In this document: positions 6,207 to 6,528 of the stretch, in pieces
Layout of the letters: every line of letters begins with the position of its first letter
How positions within the stretch are numbered: position 1 is the stretch's first letter
Source of the DNA: Chloroflexales bacterium
GTDB lineage: Bacteria; Chloroflexota; Chloroflexia; Chloroflexales; Chloroflexaceae
NCBI GenBank assembly: GCA_013336035.1
Contig: JAAXUL010000462.1
Coordinates: forward strand, 1-6,528
Direction: 5' to 3'
DNA length: 6,528 nucleotides
Translations under genes and position numbers: made by a program
Notes under the pieces: generated by a model
The model's database searches: none
What the model was told of the DNA's origin: nothing
Seen by the model: only the letters and a program-made list of their open reading frames with translations

Positions 6207-6527
6207 CTACAGGTTTGGCCGGAGCGCACCATAGTACTTGGCGTTCCAGTAAGCGCTGTTCATGCTGACGGCCGCGAGCGGTGTGCCCGGCGCCAGCGCC
6301 TGGACCACCACCCCACCGCCGACGTAGATGCCGACGTGGCTCAGCCCGCGCTTGTAGGTATTGGCGAAGAAGACGAGGTCGCCCGGCTGCAGATTGCTCC
6401 GGTCGATGAAGGCCCCGTAGCGCTGGCTGTACTGGCTGGCGGCACTCTGGGGCAGGTTCAGGCCGAACTGGCGGTACACGTACGAGGTAAACCCGCTGCA
6501 GTCGAAGCCCGCCGGGCTGGCCCCGCC
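6207..6527 (-). CDS. NlpC/P60 family peptidoglycan endopeptidase, 5' end off the window
   Basis: C-terminal catalytic domain of a C40 cysteine peptidase, which cleaves gamma-D-Glu-diaminopimelate-type bonds in cell-wall peptides; normally secreted or envelope-bound. The frame is open to the right edge, so the GTG at 6479 is internal, not the start: upstream codons read GGASPAGFDCSGFTSYVY and include the nucleophile Cys (visible residue 10). LQPGDLVFF is the conserved strand, and SHVGIYVGGG holds the catalytic His (visible residue 64). The usual third residue, a His in motifs such as IHAP, appears to be Gln here (VVQALAPG), a polar substitution worth noting. The domain closes with AKYYGALRPNL and TAG. 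106 residues are visible; any signal peptide, SH3 or other wall-binding domains would lie beyond the window. The gap to the lipoprotein gene is 230 bases, on the same strand. Confidence 0.93.
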   Translation of the reverse strand, partial: GGASPAGFDCSGFTSYVYRQFGLNLPQSAASQYSQRYGAFIDRSNLQPGDLVFFANTYKRGLSHVGIYVGGGVVVQALAPGTPLAAVSMNSAYWNAKYYGALRPNL

Positions 6528-6528
6528 C

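Overview
The window is GC-rich bacterial DNA with strong G/C bias at third codon positions. It holds three intact or edge-truncated genes on the minus strand (right half), one edge-truncated gene on the plus strand (left edge), and two clearly broken genes between them. Gene content (group II PLP decarboxylase, dienelactone hydrolase family, VTC-type polyphosphate polymerase beside a DUF4353/Cthe_2159-like lipoprotein, NlpC/P60 hydrolase) would fit a Chloroflexota genome such as a Roseiflexus/Kouleothrix relative. That assignment is inference from protein flavour, not from a marker gene.

Left part (1-1502): the C-terminal ~80% of a pyridoxal-phosphate decarboxylase reads in from the left edge and stops at 1123. 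Tail to tail with it on the minus strand is a dienelactone hydrolase-like pseudogene (1194-1502). It keeps a good ribosome binding site and start, but has an amber codon in a conserved motif and lacks the whole catalytic half. The next ~390 bases (1503-1891) contain no gene I can recognise.

Middle (1892-3058): a sensor histidine kinase remnant on the plus strand lacks its sensor and membrane N-terminus and has a single-base deletion inside the G2 box of the ATPase domain. It is followed by two strong hairpins in the convergent gap and a tiny minus-strand C-terminal-looking ORF remnant.

Right part (3059-6528): three minus-strand genes in transcription order: an NlpC/P60 peptidoglycan hydrolase (5' end off the window), a 610-residue lipoprotein with a DUF4353-type beta-helix, and a VTC-domain polyphosphate polymerase. 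A convincing intrinsic terminator separates the last two, so they are probably neighbours with separate promoters rather than one tight operon. VTC-domain proteins and DUF4353/CotH-type surface proteins are frequent genomic neighbours, usually with a DUF4956 membrane protein; no DUF4956 gene is visible here. The VTC gene's 5' end is unusual: a well-placed ribosome binding site drives a 28-codon ORF that ends one base before the VTC ATG, and removing one base from a 7-C run would fuse the two.

Nothing in the window is clearly a new system. The most useful observations are the VTC start/leader puzzle, the polyphosphate polymerase-lipoprotein pairing, and the clustering of single-base lesions, which could be real decay or consensus errors.
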